From JAFAXD01 sp963760435 (GTDB taxonomy: Bacteria > Pseudomonadota > Alphaproteobacteria > Rhizobiales > Xanthobacteraceae), in assembly GCA_963760435.1 (NCBI GenBank), contig CAVXDE010000039.1, positions 62,001-126,000 of the forward strand: a stretch of DNA of 64,000 nucleotides. The letters are read 5' to 3'. The notes under the pieces were generated by a model that had not been told where the DNA came from, did no database searches, and saw only the letters and a list, made by a program, of their open reading frames with translations. The position numbers and the translations under genes were made by a program. How positions within the stretch are numbered: the stretch's first letter is position 1; every line of letters starts with the position of its first letter. Below, piece after piece: positions 16,862 through 26,097 of this stretch.

Positions 16862-17323
16862 TCAAAGATGCGATAATGGCAAGCGGTTCGTCGCTTTCAG
16901 GCGATCGAGCACGATCGAGGAATGGACGCTCGCCACCGAGCCGTGCGGCAGAAACACATCGTTGAGGATGCGTGACAACGCGCTCAGGTTGGCAACCGAG
17001 AGCTTCACCAGATAGTCCGATTCACCGGTGAGCGAATAAGCTTCCTGAACCTCCGGCAGGCTTTCGATCAGCTCCTTGAAGCGCTTGCTGTTGCGCGGCG
17101 AATGTGCGGCGAGCCGGATCTGCACGAATGCCAGCACATCGAGCCCGAGCACCTTGGCGGAGAGCGAGGCGTGATAGCCCTCGATGGCGCCATCGCTCTC
17201 CAGCGCGCTGCGCCGGCGCGAGCATTGCGAGGCCGAAAGTCCGACCCGCTCCGCAAGTTCCAGGTTGCTCAGGCGTCCATCGACCTGCAGTGCATCGAGT
17301 ATTTTCAGGTCGAATGCATCCAT
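16862..17323 (-). CDS. Lrp/AsnC family transcriptional regulator
   Basis: A 153-residue Lrp/AsnC regulator. The helix-turn-helix occupies residues ~1-55 (DLKILDALQVDGRLSNLELAERVGLSASQCSRR), and the RAM ligand-binding domain follows (LPEVQEAYSLTGESDYLVKL). These proteins sense amino acids or aromatic acids. It is divergent from the hpd gene, and the intervening 130 bases hold a palindrome. Control of hpd, with a tyrosine or phenylalanine breakdown product as effector, is a natural inference. Its stop lies five bases from the IclR stop, so the two genes converge. Confidence 0.92.
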   Translation of the reverse strand: MDAFDLKILDALQVDGRLSNLELAERVGLSASQCSRRRSALESDGAIEGYHASLSAKVLGLDVLAFVQIRLAAHSPRNSKRFKELIESLPEVQEAYSLTGESDYLVKLSVANLSALSRILNDVFLPHGSVASVHSSIVLDRLKATNRLPLSHL

Positions 17324-17354
17324 GCGTGCTTTCCTCTAAAATTGAATGATTTTT

Positions 17355-17367
17355 GCACGTTTCGTGC
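17355..17367. promoter_or_regulatory. Palindrome in the lrp-hpd intergenic region
   Basis: GCACG TTT CGTGC is a perfect 13-base inverted repeat. The same half-site TTTTGCACG is seen at 17351-17359 and again at 17391-17399, 40 bases further. Repeated half-sites on the same DNA face suit an octameric Lrp-type protein. It lies 32 bases before the lrp-like start and about 87 bases before hpd. Assignment to this regulator is inferred from position. Confidence 0.6.
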
Positions 17368-17453
17368 GGAATTTACCTTAGATCGGCTCGTTTTGCACGC
17401 ACATTGCGGGAACGGTGCGTTAGTGAGCAGGTTGCACTATTGGAGGAGCCACC

Positions 17454-18554
17454 ATGGGTCCGTTTCCGCACGACGCACCGCCCGCCACCATCAACGATGC
17501 CAACCCGGCCGGCACCGATGGTTTCGAGTTCGTCGAGTTCGCCCATTCCGACCCGCAGGCGCTGGAAAAGCTGTTCTGGCGCATGGGCTACACCGAAGTC
17601 GCGCGCCACAAGACCAAGGACATCTCGCTCTACCGACAGGGCGGCATCAACTATGTGGTCAACCGCGAGCCCGATACGCACGCGGCGCGCTTCATCGCGG
17701 CGCACGGCCCCTGCGCCCCGGCGATGGCCTGGCGCGTGGTCGATGCCAAGCATGCGCTCCGCCGCGCGGTCGCGCTCGGCGCCACCGAGTACACCGGGGC
17801 CGACAAGACGCTGGACGTCCCGGCCGTCGTCGGCATTGGCGGATCGCTCCTCTATTTCGTCGACCAATATGGTGCGAAGGGCTCGCCCTATCAGCAAGAG
17901 TTCAGCTGGCTTGGCGAGGCGGACCCCACTCCGAAAGGCGTCGGCTTCTATTATCTGGATCACCTGACACACAATGTCCGCCGCGGCAACATGAACACCT
18001 GGTACCGCTTCTATGCGGAGACCTTCAATTTCCGCGAGATCCGGTTCTTCAACATCGAGGGCAAGCTGACCGGATTGCACAGCCGCGCGCTGACCTCGCC
18101 CTGCGGCAAGATCCGCATTCCGATCAACGAGAGCGCCGACGACAAGAGCCAGATCGAAGAGTATCTCAAGGAATATCGCGGCGAGGGCATCCAGCATATC
18201 GCGGTGGGCACCGATGACATCTACGCTTCGGCTGACGCCATCGCGGCGCGCGGCCTGAAGTTCATGCCCGGTCCGCCGGACCTCTATTACTTGAAATCCT
18301 TCGCCCGCGTGCGCGATCATGGCGAGCCGATCGAGCACCTCAAAAAGCACGGCATCCTGATCGACGGCGAAGGCGTGGTGAACGGTGGGACGACGCGCAT
18401 CCTGCTGCAGATCTTCTCCAAGACGGTAATCGGCCCGATCTTCTTCGAGTTCATCCAGCGCAAGGGCGACGACGGCTTTGGCGAAGGCAACTTCAAGGCC
18501 CTGTTCGAGTCGATCGAGGAAGACCAGATCCGCCGCGGCGTCCTGCAGGCGTAG
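17454..18554 (+). CDS. hpd: 4-hydroxyphenylpyruvate dioxygenase
   Basis: A 366-residue non-haem iron dioxygenase that converts 4-hydroxyphenylpyruvate to homogentisate in tyrosine breakdown. The two-domain vicinal-oxygen-chelate fold carries all three iron ligands: His170 (LDHLTHNV), His248 (GIQHIAVG) and Glu332 (FFEFIQRKGDDGFG). The C-terminal gate helix FKALFESIEEDQIRRG is also present. A GGAG ribosome-binding site precedes the ATG. It is divergent from the Lrp-type regulator. The length is normal for bacterial HPD. The function is secure; the rest of the homogentisate pathway is not in the window. Confidence 0.95.
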   Translation: MGPFPHDAPPATINDANPAGTDGFEFVEFAHSDPQALEKLFWRMGYTEVARHKTKDISLYRQGGINYVVNREPDTHAARFIAAHGPCAPAMAWRVVDAKHALRRAVALGATEYTGADKTLDVPAVVGIGGSLLYFVDQYGAKGSPYQQEFSWLGEADPTPKGVGFYYLDHLTHNVRRGNMNTWYRFYAETFNFREIRFFNIEGKLTGLHSRALTSPCGKIRIPINESADDKSQIEEYLKEYRGEGIQHIAVGTDDIYASADAIAARGLKFMPGPPDLYYLKSFARVRDHGEPIEHLKKHGILIDGEGVVNGGTTRILLQIFSKTVIGPIFFEFIQRKGDDGFGEGNFKALFESIEEDQIRRGVLQA

Positions 18555-18731
18555 GGCCTTTCCACTCCTGGGCCCTGGGCCCGCGTGTGCTCGAAGTGCC
18601 CTGAGGAGAAATCGCTTTTTCAGAATATCGAAACAGAATTCCGCATATCAAAACTCGCCTTGCTCCGGCGCGTAAAGCCGCGCACCCTTGTCGCCGCTCG
18701 ACAAGGTGAACAAGCCGGGGAGGAAAGCCAA

Positions 18732-19493
18732 ATGCCGCGACCAGCGGAAATCGAACTGGTCAGCGTCACCCGCAGGTTCGGCAATACGGTCGCCACGCGT
18801 GACCTGAGTTTTGCGGTCGCGCCCGGCGAGATCGTCGCCCTGGTCGGCCGCACCGGCGCCGGCAAGAGCACGGCCATGAACCTGGTCATGGGCACGATCG
18901 GGCCTGACACCGGCACCGTGCGGGTTGCCGGCTACGACCCGCATCGGGATTTCGCAAAGCTTCGCGGCAAGCTTGCGGTCAGTTTCCAGACCGACCGGCT
19001 GCTGCCGTGGCGCACCGCCGCTGAGAACATCGCGCTCGGCCTGCAGATCCTGCGCGCCGATAAAGATCAGATCCGTGGTCGCGCGCGCGACTGGCTCGCC
19101 CGCGTCAAGATGGCCGGCGCCGAGGACAAGTATGCGCACGAGCTCTCCGGCGGCATGCGTCAGCGCGTGTCGCTCGCCCGCGCGCTCGCCGTCGACCCGC
19201 AGATCCTGCTGCTCGATGAATCCTTCAGCCAGCTCGATCACGTCACCTCCAAGGTGCTGCGCGCCGACGTCTCCGAGTTGATCCGCACGCTGGGCAAAAC
19301 CTGTTTGTTCATCACCCATCGCATCGATGACGCCATCGAGATGGCCGACCGCATCCTCGTGCTGGCGGCGCCGGCGCGCGTGATCCTCGAGGTGAAGCCG
19401 AGCGAGGCCGACCGCCGCGATGGCGCGCGCCTGCAGGCCATGCACGATGCGATTGCCGCTGCGATGGGCGATGAGCCGCCAACGACGCACTGA
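18732..19493 (+). CDS. ABC transporter ATP-binding protein (SsuB/TauB-like)
   Basis: A 253-residue ATPase. Walker A GRTGAGKST is at residues 39-47, a Q-loop (VSFQTDRLLPW), the signature LSGGMRQR, Walker B ILLLDES and the H-loop ITHR. The ATG at 18732 is preceded by a GGGGAGGAAA ribosome-binding site; the open frame extends upstream without similarity. It is the only ABC ATPase in the window and matches in type the permease at 15032-15898, so it probably energises that importer though encoded on the opposite strand. It begins a plus-strand run leading into the Rieske oxygenase gene 16 bases later. Confidence 0.92.
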   Translation: MPRPAEIELVSVTRRFGNTVATRDLSFAVAPGEIVALVGRTGAGKSTAMNLVMGTIGPDTGTVRVAGYDPHRDFAKLRGKLAVSFQTDRLLPWRTAAENIALGLQILRADKDQIRGRARDWLARVKMAGAEDKYAHELSGGMRQRVSLARALAVDPQILLLDESFSQLDHVTSKVLRADVSELIRTLGKTCLFITHRIDDAIEMADRILVLAAPARVILEVKPSEADRRDGARLQAMHDAIAAAMGDEPPTTH

Positions 19494-19509
19494 CCATAAG
19501 GACACGGCC

Positions 19510-20835
19510 ATGCTGAGCGCCAAGGACAACGACATGCTCACGCGCACCGGCGCCGGCACGCCGATGGGTGACCTGTTCCGCCGGTTCTGGCTGCCGGTCC
19601 TGCTGTCGCAGGAACTGCCCCAGCCCGATTGTCCGCCGCTGCGGGTCAAGGTGATGGGCGAGGACCTGATCGCCTTTCGCGATACCCAGAACCGGGTCGG
19701 CCTGGTCGAGCCGCATTGCCCGCATCGCGGCGCCAACCTGTTCTTCGGCCGCAACGAGCATGGCGGCATCCGCTGCGCCTTCCATGGCTGGAAGTTCGAT
19801 GTCGGCGGACAGTGTCTCGAGATGCCGACCATGGCCCGCAACGAGGCTTATGAGAGCATCCGGGCGCGCATGCGGCTCAAGTCCTATCCCACGCAGGAAG
19901 CGGGCGGGTTCGTGTGGGCCTACATGGGTCCGCCTGAGCGCATGCCGGAGCTGCCGCAGATGGAGTTCATGCGCGTCGCCCCGGCGCAACGCTACGTGTC
20001 GAAGAAGCTGCAGCAATGCAACTGGGCGCAGGCCTGCGAGGGCGCGCTCGACACGGCGCATTTCTCGTTCCTGCACATGTCGGTCGGTGATGACATGGAG
20101 GACACGATGAAGGTCATCAATCAATCCGAAGCCGCGGCGAGCGGCGACAAGGATCGGGTGCGCTGGCTCAAGAACGACGGCATGCCGCGCTTCACGGTGA
20201 CCGAGCACGATGCCGGCCTTCTGCTCGGGGCGGCGCGCACCGCGGATCGCGGCGATCTCTACTGGCGCATCAGCCAGTTCATGCTGCCCAGTCACGCGCT
20301 CGCGCCCAATGCATTCCCGGGCGAGAACTATCACGGCCAGACCTTCGTGCCGATCACCGACGAGCTGTGCTGGATCTATTGCTACACCTGGAACCCGGAA
20401 CGGCCGCTGACCAACACGGAGCGCGAGCGCTTCAGCCAGGGACACACCGTGCACGCCGCGGTCGATGCCAACTGGGTGCCGATCCGCAACCGCGACAATG
20501 ATTATCTGATCGACCGCGCCGAGCAGAAATATCGCAGCTACACCGGGATCAAGGGCGTGTCGGAGCAGGATGCCTGCATTCAGGACAGCCAGGGCTTTAT
20601 TGCTGATCGCACGCGCGAGCACTTGGGGCCGACCGATCTTGGCATCGTGCGCTTCCGCCGGCTGATGCTGGAGTTGGCGAAGGGGCTTGCGGCCGGGCAA
20701 GAGCCGGGCGCTGCCCATAAGCCGGAGAGCTATCTGCTGCGCTCAGGCGGGACGGTGGCGCCGGGCACCTTGCCGCTCGCCGACGTGATGACGGCGCGCT
20801 TCGGCGACCCGATCGGCCGCGTTGGCGCCGCGTGA
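19510..20835 (+). CDS. Rieske aromatic ring-hydroxylating oxygenase, large subunit
   Basis: A 441-residue oxygenase of the phthalate 4,5-dioxygenase/phenoxybenzoate dioxygenase type. The Rieske cluster ligands are Cys70-x-His72 (CPHRGAN) and Cys89-x-x-His92 (CAFHGW). The mononuclear iron site is D181-x-x-H184-x4-H189 (DTAHFSFLH). It would use reductant from a separate reductase to hydroxylate or demethylate an aromatic acid; no reductase is in the window. It follows the ABC ATPase and overlaps the next gene by four bases, so uptake and attack on the substrate are probably coordinated. Substrate is not deducible. Confidence 0.93.
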   Translation: MLSAKDNDMLTRTGAGTPMGDLFRRFWLPVLLSQELPQPDCPPLRVKVMGEDLIAFRDTQNRVGLVEPHCPHRGANLFFGRNEHGGIRCAFHGWKFDVGGQCLEMPTMARNEAYESIRARMRLKSYPTQEAGGFVWAYMGPPERMPELPQMEFMRVAPAQRYVSKKLQQCNWAQACEGALDTAHFSFLHMSVGDDMEDTMKVINQSEAAASGDKDRVRWLKNDGMPRFTVTEHDAGLLLGAARTADRGDLYWRISQFMLPSHALAPNAFPGENYHGQTFVPITDELCWIYCYTWNPERPLTNTERERFSQGHTVHAAVDANWVPIRNRDNDYLIDRAEQKYRSYTGIKGVSEQDACIQDSQGFIADRTREHLGPTDLGIVRFRRLMLELAKGLAAGQEPGAAHKPESYLLRSGGTVAPGTLPLADVMTARFGDPIGRVGAA

Positions 20836-21272
20836 GTGCGATGCTACGCGACGCGGAGCGGGCGATCGAATGGGATTGCGCGCAGGTGCTGACGCGCTTT
20901 TTCAACGACTTCGATCAGTGGCGCTATGCCGACATGGCCGACGTGTTCGCGCCGGATGGCGTGTGGCATCGCCAGGGCCAGGCACTGGCGGGCCGGGCGG
21001 CGATCCTCGCTGCGCTTGCGGAGCGCTCCACCACGCAGCGGGTCCGGCACGTGGTGACCAACCTGCAGATCGACGTCATCGATGCCGATACGGCCGCCTC
21101 GCTGCTCTACGTGACGGCCTATCGGCATGATAGCGGGGCGAAGCAGGTCGATCCGCCGCGCATCCGCGCGCCCTACCTGCTCCTGGTTGTTCCCGGCCGG
21201 CTGCGGCGCACTGAGGCCGGCTGGAAGATCGTGCGCATGGAGATGAACCGGGAGTTCGAGTTCGAGGGGTAA
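20832..21272 (+). CDS. NTF2/SnoaL-like protein, likely oxygenase partner
   Basis: A 146-residue cone-shaped alpha-beta barrel protein of the NTF2/SnoaL/ring-hydroxylating beta-subunit superfamily. Visible are an N-terminal helical part (DCAQVLTRFFNDFDQWRYADMADVFAPDG) and a C-terminal GWKIVRMEMNREF strand. Its GTG start overlaps the TGA of the Rieske gene (GTGA), so translation is coupled. It may be a beta subunit of the oxygenase or an independent isomerase/hydratase. No catalytic residue can be named with confidence. No signal peptide. Confidence 0.85.
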   Translation: MSAMLRDAERAIEWDCAQVLTRFFNDFDQWRYADMADVFAPDGVWHRQGQALAGRAAILAALAERSTTQRVRHVVTNLQIDVIDADTAASLLYVTAYRHDSGAKQVDPPRIRAPYLLLVVPGRLRRTEAGWKIVRMEMNREFEFEG

Positions 21273-21372
21273 TCCGGCGCAAGCACCGCTGGCATTCACC
21301 GTGGCGACGGCCTAAAAGGTGCGCCACGTCAGGGTACCTGACATAGGCTGGATCAGGTGGAGATATTTCGGA

Positions 21373-22167
21373 ATGGCCGATCAATTGGTCACGTATGAGC
21401 TCGACGGCGCGGTTGCGGTGATCGGGTTGAACCGCGCCGAGAAGCGCAATGCCGTCAATGACGCGCTCATGGCGCAGCTGCGCGAAGCCGTGTGGCGGGC
21501 GACCGAAGAGGCCAAGGCCGGCGTCATTTTTGGACACGGCGACAACTTCTCGGCCGGGCTCGATCTCGCCGAGGCGGCCACCTGGATGAAGCCGGGCGCG
21601 CAGAAGCGCAAGCGCGGGCGCTGGAACCGCAGCCTCGATCTCGTGGCACGCGGGCAGATTCCCTTCGTGGCGGCCCTCAAGGGCGCCTGCATCGGCGGCG
21701 GCTTGGAGGTCGCCTCGGCGGCGCAGGTGCGCGTGGCCGACACCACGACGTTCTTTGCGCTGCCAGAAGGCCAGCGCGGCATCTTTGTCGGCGGCGGCGG
21801 TTCGGTGCGCATTCAGCGCCTGATGGGCTATGCCCGCATGGCCGACCTGATGCTGACCGGGCGCGTGCTCACCGCCGAGGAAGGCGAGCGCGCCAACCTC
21901 TGCCAATACGTGGTGCCGGCCGGCGAGTCGCTCGCGCGGGCGAAGTCGCTCGCGGCGCGCATCGCCCAGAACGCGCCGCTCACCAATTGGGCGGTGTGCT
22001 CGTGCCTGCCGCGCGTCAACGACATGTCGCACGACGATGGCTTGTTCATCGAAGGCCTGATCGGCAACGCGGTCGCGAGCCAGGAAGGCTACGAGCGCGT
22101 CAAGGACTTCGTCGAGAAGCGCGCCAAGCCGCTGGTCGAGCCCGGACGCTCCGGCGACGGCGCGTGA
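21373..22167 (+). CDS. Enoyl-CoA hydratase/isomerase (crotonase) family protein
   Basis: A 264-residue crotonase. The oxyanion-hole loops NFSAGLDLAEA and GACIGGGLEVA are kept, and FALPEGQRGIFVGGGG is the region holding the catalytic acid (Glu of PEGQ). This supports hydratase, isomerase or CoA-thioester cleavage activity. ATG at 21373 has a weak GGAGAT upstream; the open frame begins at 21319. It follows the Rieske gene cluster on the same strand, about 100 bases downstream, and could handle a CoA-linked product of the aromatic pathway. Exact reaction unknown. Confidence 0.88.
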   Translation: MADQLVTYELDGAVAVIGLNRAEKRNAVNDALMAQLREAVWRATEEAKAGVIFGHGDNFSAGLDLAEAATWMKPGAQKRKRGRWNRSLDLVARGQIPFVAALKGACIGGGLEVASAAQVRVADTTTFFALPEGQRGIFVGGGGSVRIQRLMGYARMADLMLTGRVLTAEEGERANLCQYVVPAGESLARAKSLAARIAQNAPLTNWAVCSCLPRVNDMSHDDGLFIEGLIGNAVASQEGYERVKDFVEKRAKPLVEPGRSGDGA

Positions 22168-22613
22168 ACGGCGCGCGCCGGCGAAACCCTACTACAATCA
22201 TATTCTTGCTAAGCTAGTTCTACTGAGTCAGAAGCGCATTCCGAAAAGGACATGCGCAAAATACTAAATTCTAGAGCGCATCCGATTCCTTCCAATCGAA
22301 ATGCGCTCTAGTGTCGCTTTGATTCCGAAGTTCGCTTCGGAAGGTGCCGCAGGATCAAGCGGACCTCTGAAATCGGGACAGTAGGGATACAACCCTCACG
22401 CGGACAACTTTGCGTCTATCTGGCGGCGTGTGACCCGCATCACATGTGCATCCTCTCCCGCCAAGGTAGAGTTTCGGCGCTGGAATAGCCTCACGGGAAA
22501 AGCTGCAAGTCAGCGGTTTGTGCCAGGGACGTCGCATCAAAGAGATGCGGCCGGAGATATTTGTTGCTCGTCGCGCCCGAACGTGCCGCGAGAGCTTATA
22601 GGCCAATTCCATC
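22168..22613. repeat. 446-base noncoding region with two hairpin repeats
   Basis: No gene is convincing here. CTAGAGCGCAT (22271-22281) and ATGCGCTCTAG (22301-22311) are perfect 11-base arms with a further CGATT/AATCG pair inside, a typical dispersed palindrome. A second hairpin, TTCCGAAG-TTCG-CTTCGGAA (22323-22342), has an 8-bp stem and a UUCG-type loop. It may end transcription of the crotonase gene, though no T run follows. The remainder should hold the promoter of the cyclase gene; no clear -35/-10 pair was found. Confidence 0.7.
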
Positions 22614-25600
22614 GTGGGACAGAACGTGACGATCCGGGCGCACTGGAAGTCGGCAGACGGCCTCGACGAAACCCGTGTTGATGTAGGGACCTGGCTGCGT
22701 AACCTGGCTCTTGAACGCTATGCAACGGCGTTCCTTGAAAACGGAATTGACAGCGAGATATTGCCCCACCTGACGGCCGATGATCTCAAGGACATCGGCG
22801 TGACGCTGGTTGGCGATCGCCGCAAGCTCCTGGAAGCCATCGCCACGCTGCGTGCCGCTGCGCCGGCGATCGCGATCGAGGTGCCGCCCCAGCAACCGAA
22901 GGTGCCCCAGGCCGCAGCGATGGTTACGGCCGAACGCGCCAGAGAGGCTGGGCCTGTTCAGCAGGCTGGCGAGCGCCGCCACCTCACAGTGATGTTCTGT
23001 GACCTCGTCGGATCGACGCAGATCGCGGCGCGGCTCGATGCGGAGGAATGGCGTGACATCGTTGCCGCGTATCACGCACTGGTCATAGAGGTCGTCACCC
23101 GCTTCGGGGGTTATGTGGCGAAGAATTTGGGCGACGGAGCGCTCGTCTACTTCGGCTACCCGCAGGCCCAGGAGAACGACGCCGAGCGCGCGCTGCGCGC
23201 CGGGCTCGCGTTGATCGAGGCGATGACGGCCCAGGGCGCCGCCGCGAGACTGCGCGCAGCGCCGGAGCTTGCGGTGCGGGTTGGCATCCACGCCGGCGCG
23301 GTCGTGATCGGTGAAGACGGCGAAGTTTACGGGGACGTGCCGAACATTGCCGCCCGCGTTCAGGCGGCTGCCGAGCCTGGAACGGTCCTGATCAGTAGCG
23401 ACGTGCACCGCCTGGTCTCGGGACTCTTCGTCGTTGCCGATCACGGCCTGCAGGCACTCAAAGGTGTGCCCGAACCGCTCGCGTTACTGGAGGTGACGCG
23501 TGCGAGCGGCGGGCGGCGGCGGGCTGCCGGGCGGCTCATCACGCCACTGGTCGGTCGCGATGAAGAATTGCGACTGGTCGAGAACCGGTGGGATCGCACA
23601 CGCCGCGGGCAAGGGCAGTTGCTGCTGATCTTCGGCGAAGCCGGCATCGGCAAATCGCGGCTGATCGAAGAGTTCCAGAGCCGACTGGCCGATGTCCCGC
23701 ACACGTGGACCGAGTTCGTCTGCTCCCAGCTTCTGCACAATACGCCGTTCCATCCGTTCGTGGAGTTCGCCAGGCGCCGGTTGGAAGACCAGGAACCAGC
23801 AGCGGAAGGCCGTCTTGCCGCACTGGTGACCTGGCATCGGGCGGTCGGGCTCGATCCCGCGCAATCGGTGCCGCTGGTCGCACCGCTTTTGGAACTGCCG
23901 GTTCCTGCGGAGTATCCGCCACCGCCGGCGGCTCCAGAAGACCGGCGGCGCAAGCTGATTGCGACGTTGGCGGCCTGGGTGACCGGCGGCGCGCGCGCGC
24001 AACCTCTTGTCCTGCATATTGAAGACATCCATTGGGCCGACCCATCGACGCTCGACCTGCTGCGGGTTTTGGCCGAACAGAATGTCGGCGTGCCGCTTAT
24101 GCTGCTCATCGCGAGCAGGCCCGAGTTCAGGGCGCCATGGCCACATCGCTCGCACCACAGCGTGGTTGCGCTTGCACCTCTCGATCGTCGGCAGGTGCAG
24201 GAAATGGTGAGCGAGGTTGCGGCACGCAACGCGCTGAGCCATCAGATACTCGACGCCCTGGTCACGCGCACGGGCGGCGTACCGCTGTTTGTCGAAGAAT
24301 TGACCCGCTTGCTGCTTGAGCGCAACGGGCCGGCGGCGATGCAGGCGATCCCGGCGACGTTACAGGCTTTGCTGACAACACGGCTCGACCGCTTGGGGTC
24401 GGCAAAGGAAGTCGGACAGATCGCCGCCGTGCTTGGAGGGGAATTCAACTATCAGCTGATCCGGGCGGTCGCGGGGCAGAGCGACACGGCATTGGTCGAT
24501 GCGCTCGATCGGCTGGCGGAAGCAGATCTGATTCACGCCCAGGGCATCCCGCCCGAATCGAACTATCGTTTCAAGCACGCGCTGATGCAGGACGCCGCCT
24601 ATGAGACGATGCTCAAGAGCAGGCGGCGCGAGCTGCATGGCCTTGTTGCTCGGGTTTTGCGCGATGAGTTCGCGAGCGTTGCCGAGGCGCGACCAGAACT
24701 GCTTGCATATCACCTGACTCAGGCGGGCGCGGCGCAAGACGCGATCGGATACTGGCAGCGCGCCGGCCAACAGGCCGCTGAACGCTCGGCCAATGCTGAA
24801 GCGATCGCGCATCTCACCAAAGGCTTGGAACTCGTTCAACTGCTGCCTGAAGACGCTGCGCGCGACCAGCTCGAGCTTGACCTTCGCGTGGCGCTTGGCG
24901 TGCCTCTCATCGCGAGCCGTGGCTACTCGGCGCCGGAAGTCGAGCACGCTTATGCGCGCGCGCGCACGCTCAGTGAGAAGGTCGGAGGCTCGCCCCAGTT
25001 CGCCAACATCATCTGGGGTCAGTGGGTTCGCTACCTCACTGGCGGGCCGATCGGCGCTGCGCTCGAAATGGCGGAGCAATATGCTGCGGTCGCCGAACGG
25101 ACCCAGGACAGCGGACATCTCCTGGAAACGTGTCAGGTGATGGGCATCGCCCTCTTCTATCTCGGAGAGTTTTCGCGAGCAGCTCCATACTTTGTGCGCG
25201 GCAGCGCCATGTACGATCCGGAGCGCCACCATGCCCTGATCTATGAGCATGGCGGCGGCGACACCGGCGTTGCGATTCGCACCCACGAAGCCTTGACGTT
25301 ATGGACCCTCGGCTACCCGGCTCAGGCGCATGACCGCATGGAGGACGCGCTCGCCACGGCCAAATCCTTGTCCAGCCATCCATTCAGCGTCGCCTTCGGG
25401 CATTACTTCTATGCCTGGCTGCGCAAGCTCTGCCGCGATGAGCAGGGAGCCCGAACCGCCGCGGATGTCGCGATCAAGATCTGCGACGAACAGGGTTTCC
25501 CATTCTGGGGTCTCGCCAGCACCGCGCTGCGCGGCAGCACGCTGGTCGAAGCCAGCGCGCAGGCGGACGGGGTCGAAGCGATGCGCCACTCGCTCGCGTC

Positions 25601-26075
25601 GTATGCGGCGATCGGCGGCCAGCTTTATCGCCCGGAGCTGCACGGTCTGCTGGCTACGGGATTGGCCCGGCGCGGACGTCCGGAGCAGGCGCTAGAGACG
25701 ATCGAAGATGCGCTGCAAATGGTCACGCAGAGCCAGGATCGATGGTGGCTGGCCGAGCTGCATCGGCTGAAAGGCGAGCTGTTGCTGAACGTATCAGGTG
25801 ACCGCGGCGATGCGGCGGAAGCGGCATTTCACGACTCAATCGAGATCGCACGCACGCAGCAAGCCAAAACCTGGGAGCTACGCGCCGCGACGAGTCTTGC
25901 ACGGGTTTGGCAGCGACGCGGAAACATCGCTCCCGCCCGCGAATTGCTTGGAAACGTCTACGGCTGGTTCAGCGAGGGGTTCGGCACTGCCGACCTGCGC
26001 GACGCGGCGGCGCTGTTGGCGGAGCTCGATGCTTCACAACGTGCAGGTTCCACTCACGAAACAACAACGATCTGA
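22614..26075 (+). CDS. SAM-domain class III nucleotide cyclase with AAA/TPR module
   Basis: A 1153-residue multidomain protein. Residues ~20-82 form a sterile alpha motif domain (LERYATAFLENGIDSEILPHL). Residues ~120-300 form a class III adenylate/guanylate cyclase domain, with metal-binding Asp130 (MFCDLVGST) and Asp174 (KNLGDGALVYFG). Residues ~320-620 are an STAND-like ATPase with Walker A GEAGIGKS (341-348) and Walker B LVLHIEDIHWADPS. The C-terminal ~450 residues are TPR-like helical repeats. The cyclase would make cAMP or cGMP, with the ATPase-TPR part as sensor. GTG at 22614 is the start; no strong ribosome site was found. It is 22 bases upstream of the amine oxidase and probably in the same transcript. 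Confidence 0.9.
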   Translation: MGQNVTIRAHWKSADGLDETRVDVGTWLRNLALERYATAFLENGIDSEILPHLTADDLKDIGVTLVGDRRKLLEAIATLRAAAPAIAIEVPPQQPKVPQAAAMVTAERAREAGPVQQAGERRHLTVMFCDLVGSTQIAARLDAEEWRDIVAAYHALVIEVVTRFGGYVAKNLGDGALVYFGYPQAQENDAERALRAGLALIEAMTAQGAAARLRAAPELAVRVGIHAGAVVIGEDGEVYGDVPNIAARVQAAAEPGTVLISSDVHRLVSGLFVVADHGLQALKGVPEPLALLEVTRASGGRRRAAGRLITPLVGRDEELRLVENRWDRTRRGQGQLLLIFGEAGIGKSRLIEEFQSRLADVPHTWTEFVCSQLLHNTPFHPFVEFARRRLEDQEPAAEGRLAALVTWHRAVGLDPAQSVPLVAPLLELPVPAEYPPPPAAPEDRRRKLIATLAAWVTGGARAQPLVLHIEDIHWADPSTLDLLRVLAEQNVGVPLMLLIASRPEFRAPWPHRSHHSVVALAPLDRRQVQEMVSEVAARNALSHQILDALVTRTGGVPLFVEELTRLLLERNGPAAMQAIPATLQALLTTRLDRLGSAKEVGQIAAVLGGEFNYQLIRAVAGQSDTALVDALDRLAEADLIHAQGIPPESNYRFKHALMQDAAYETMLKSRRRELHGLVARVLRDEFASVAEARPELLAYHLTQAGAAQDAIGYWQRAGQQAAERSANAEAIAHLTKGLELVQLLPEDAARDQLELDLRVALGVPLIASRGYSAPEVEHAYARARTLSEKVGGSPQFANIIWGQWVRYLTGGPIGAALEMAEQYAAVAERTQDSGHLLETCQVMGIALFYLGEFSRAAPYFVRGSAMYDPERHHALIYEHGGGDTGVAIRTHEALTLWTLGYPAQAHDRMEDALATAKSLSSHPFSVAFGHYFYAWLRKLCRDEQGARTAADVAIKICDEQGFPFWGLASTALRGSTLVEASAQADGVEAMRHSLASYAAIGGQLYRPELHGLLATGLARRGRPEQALETIEDALQMVTQSQDRWWLAELHRLKGELLLNVSGDRGDAAEAAFHDSIEIARTQQAKTWELRAATSLARVWQRRGNIAPARELLGNVYGWFSEGFGTADLRDAAALLAELDASQRAGSTHETTTI

Positions 26076-26097
26076 ATCAACAGCACGCGGGGAGATC

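Noticed and set aside
19312..20718. 468-codon minus-strand frame opposite the Rieske gene
   Set aside because: The plus strand contains all Rieske and iron ligands; the antisense frame has none.
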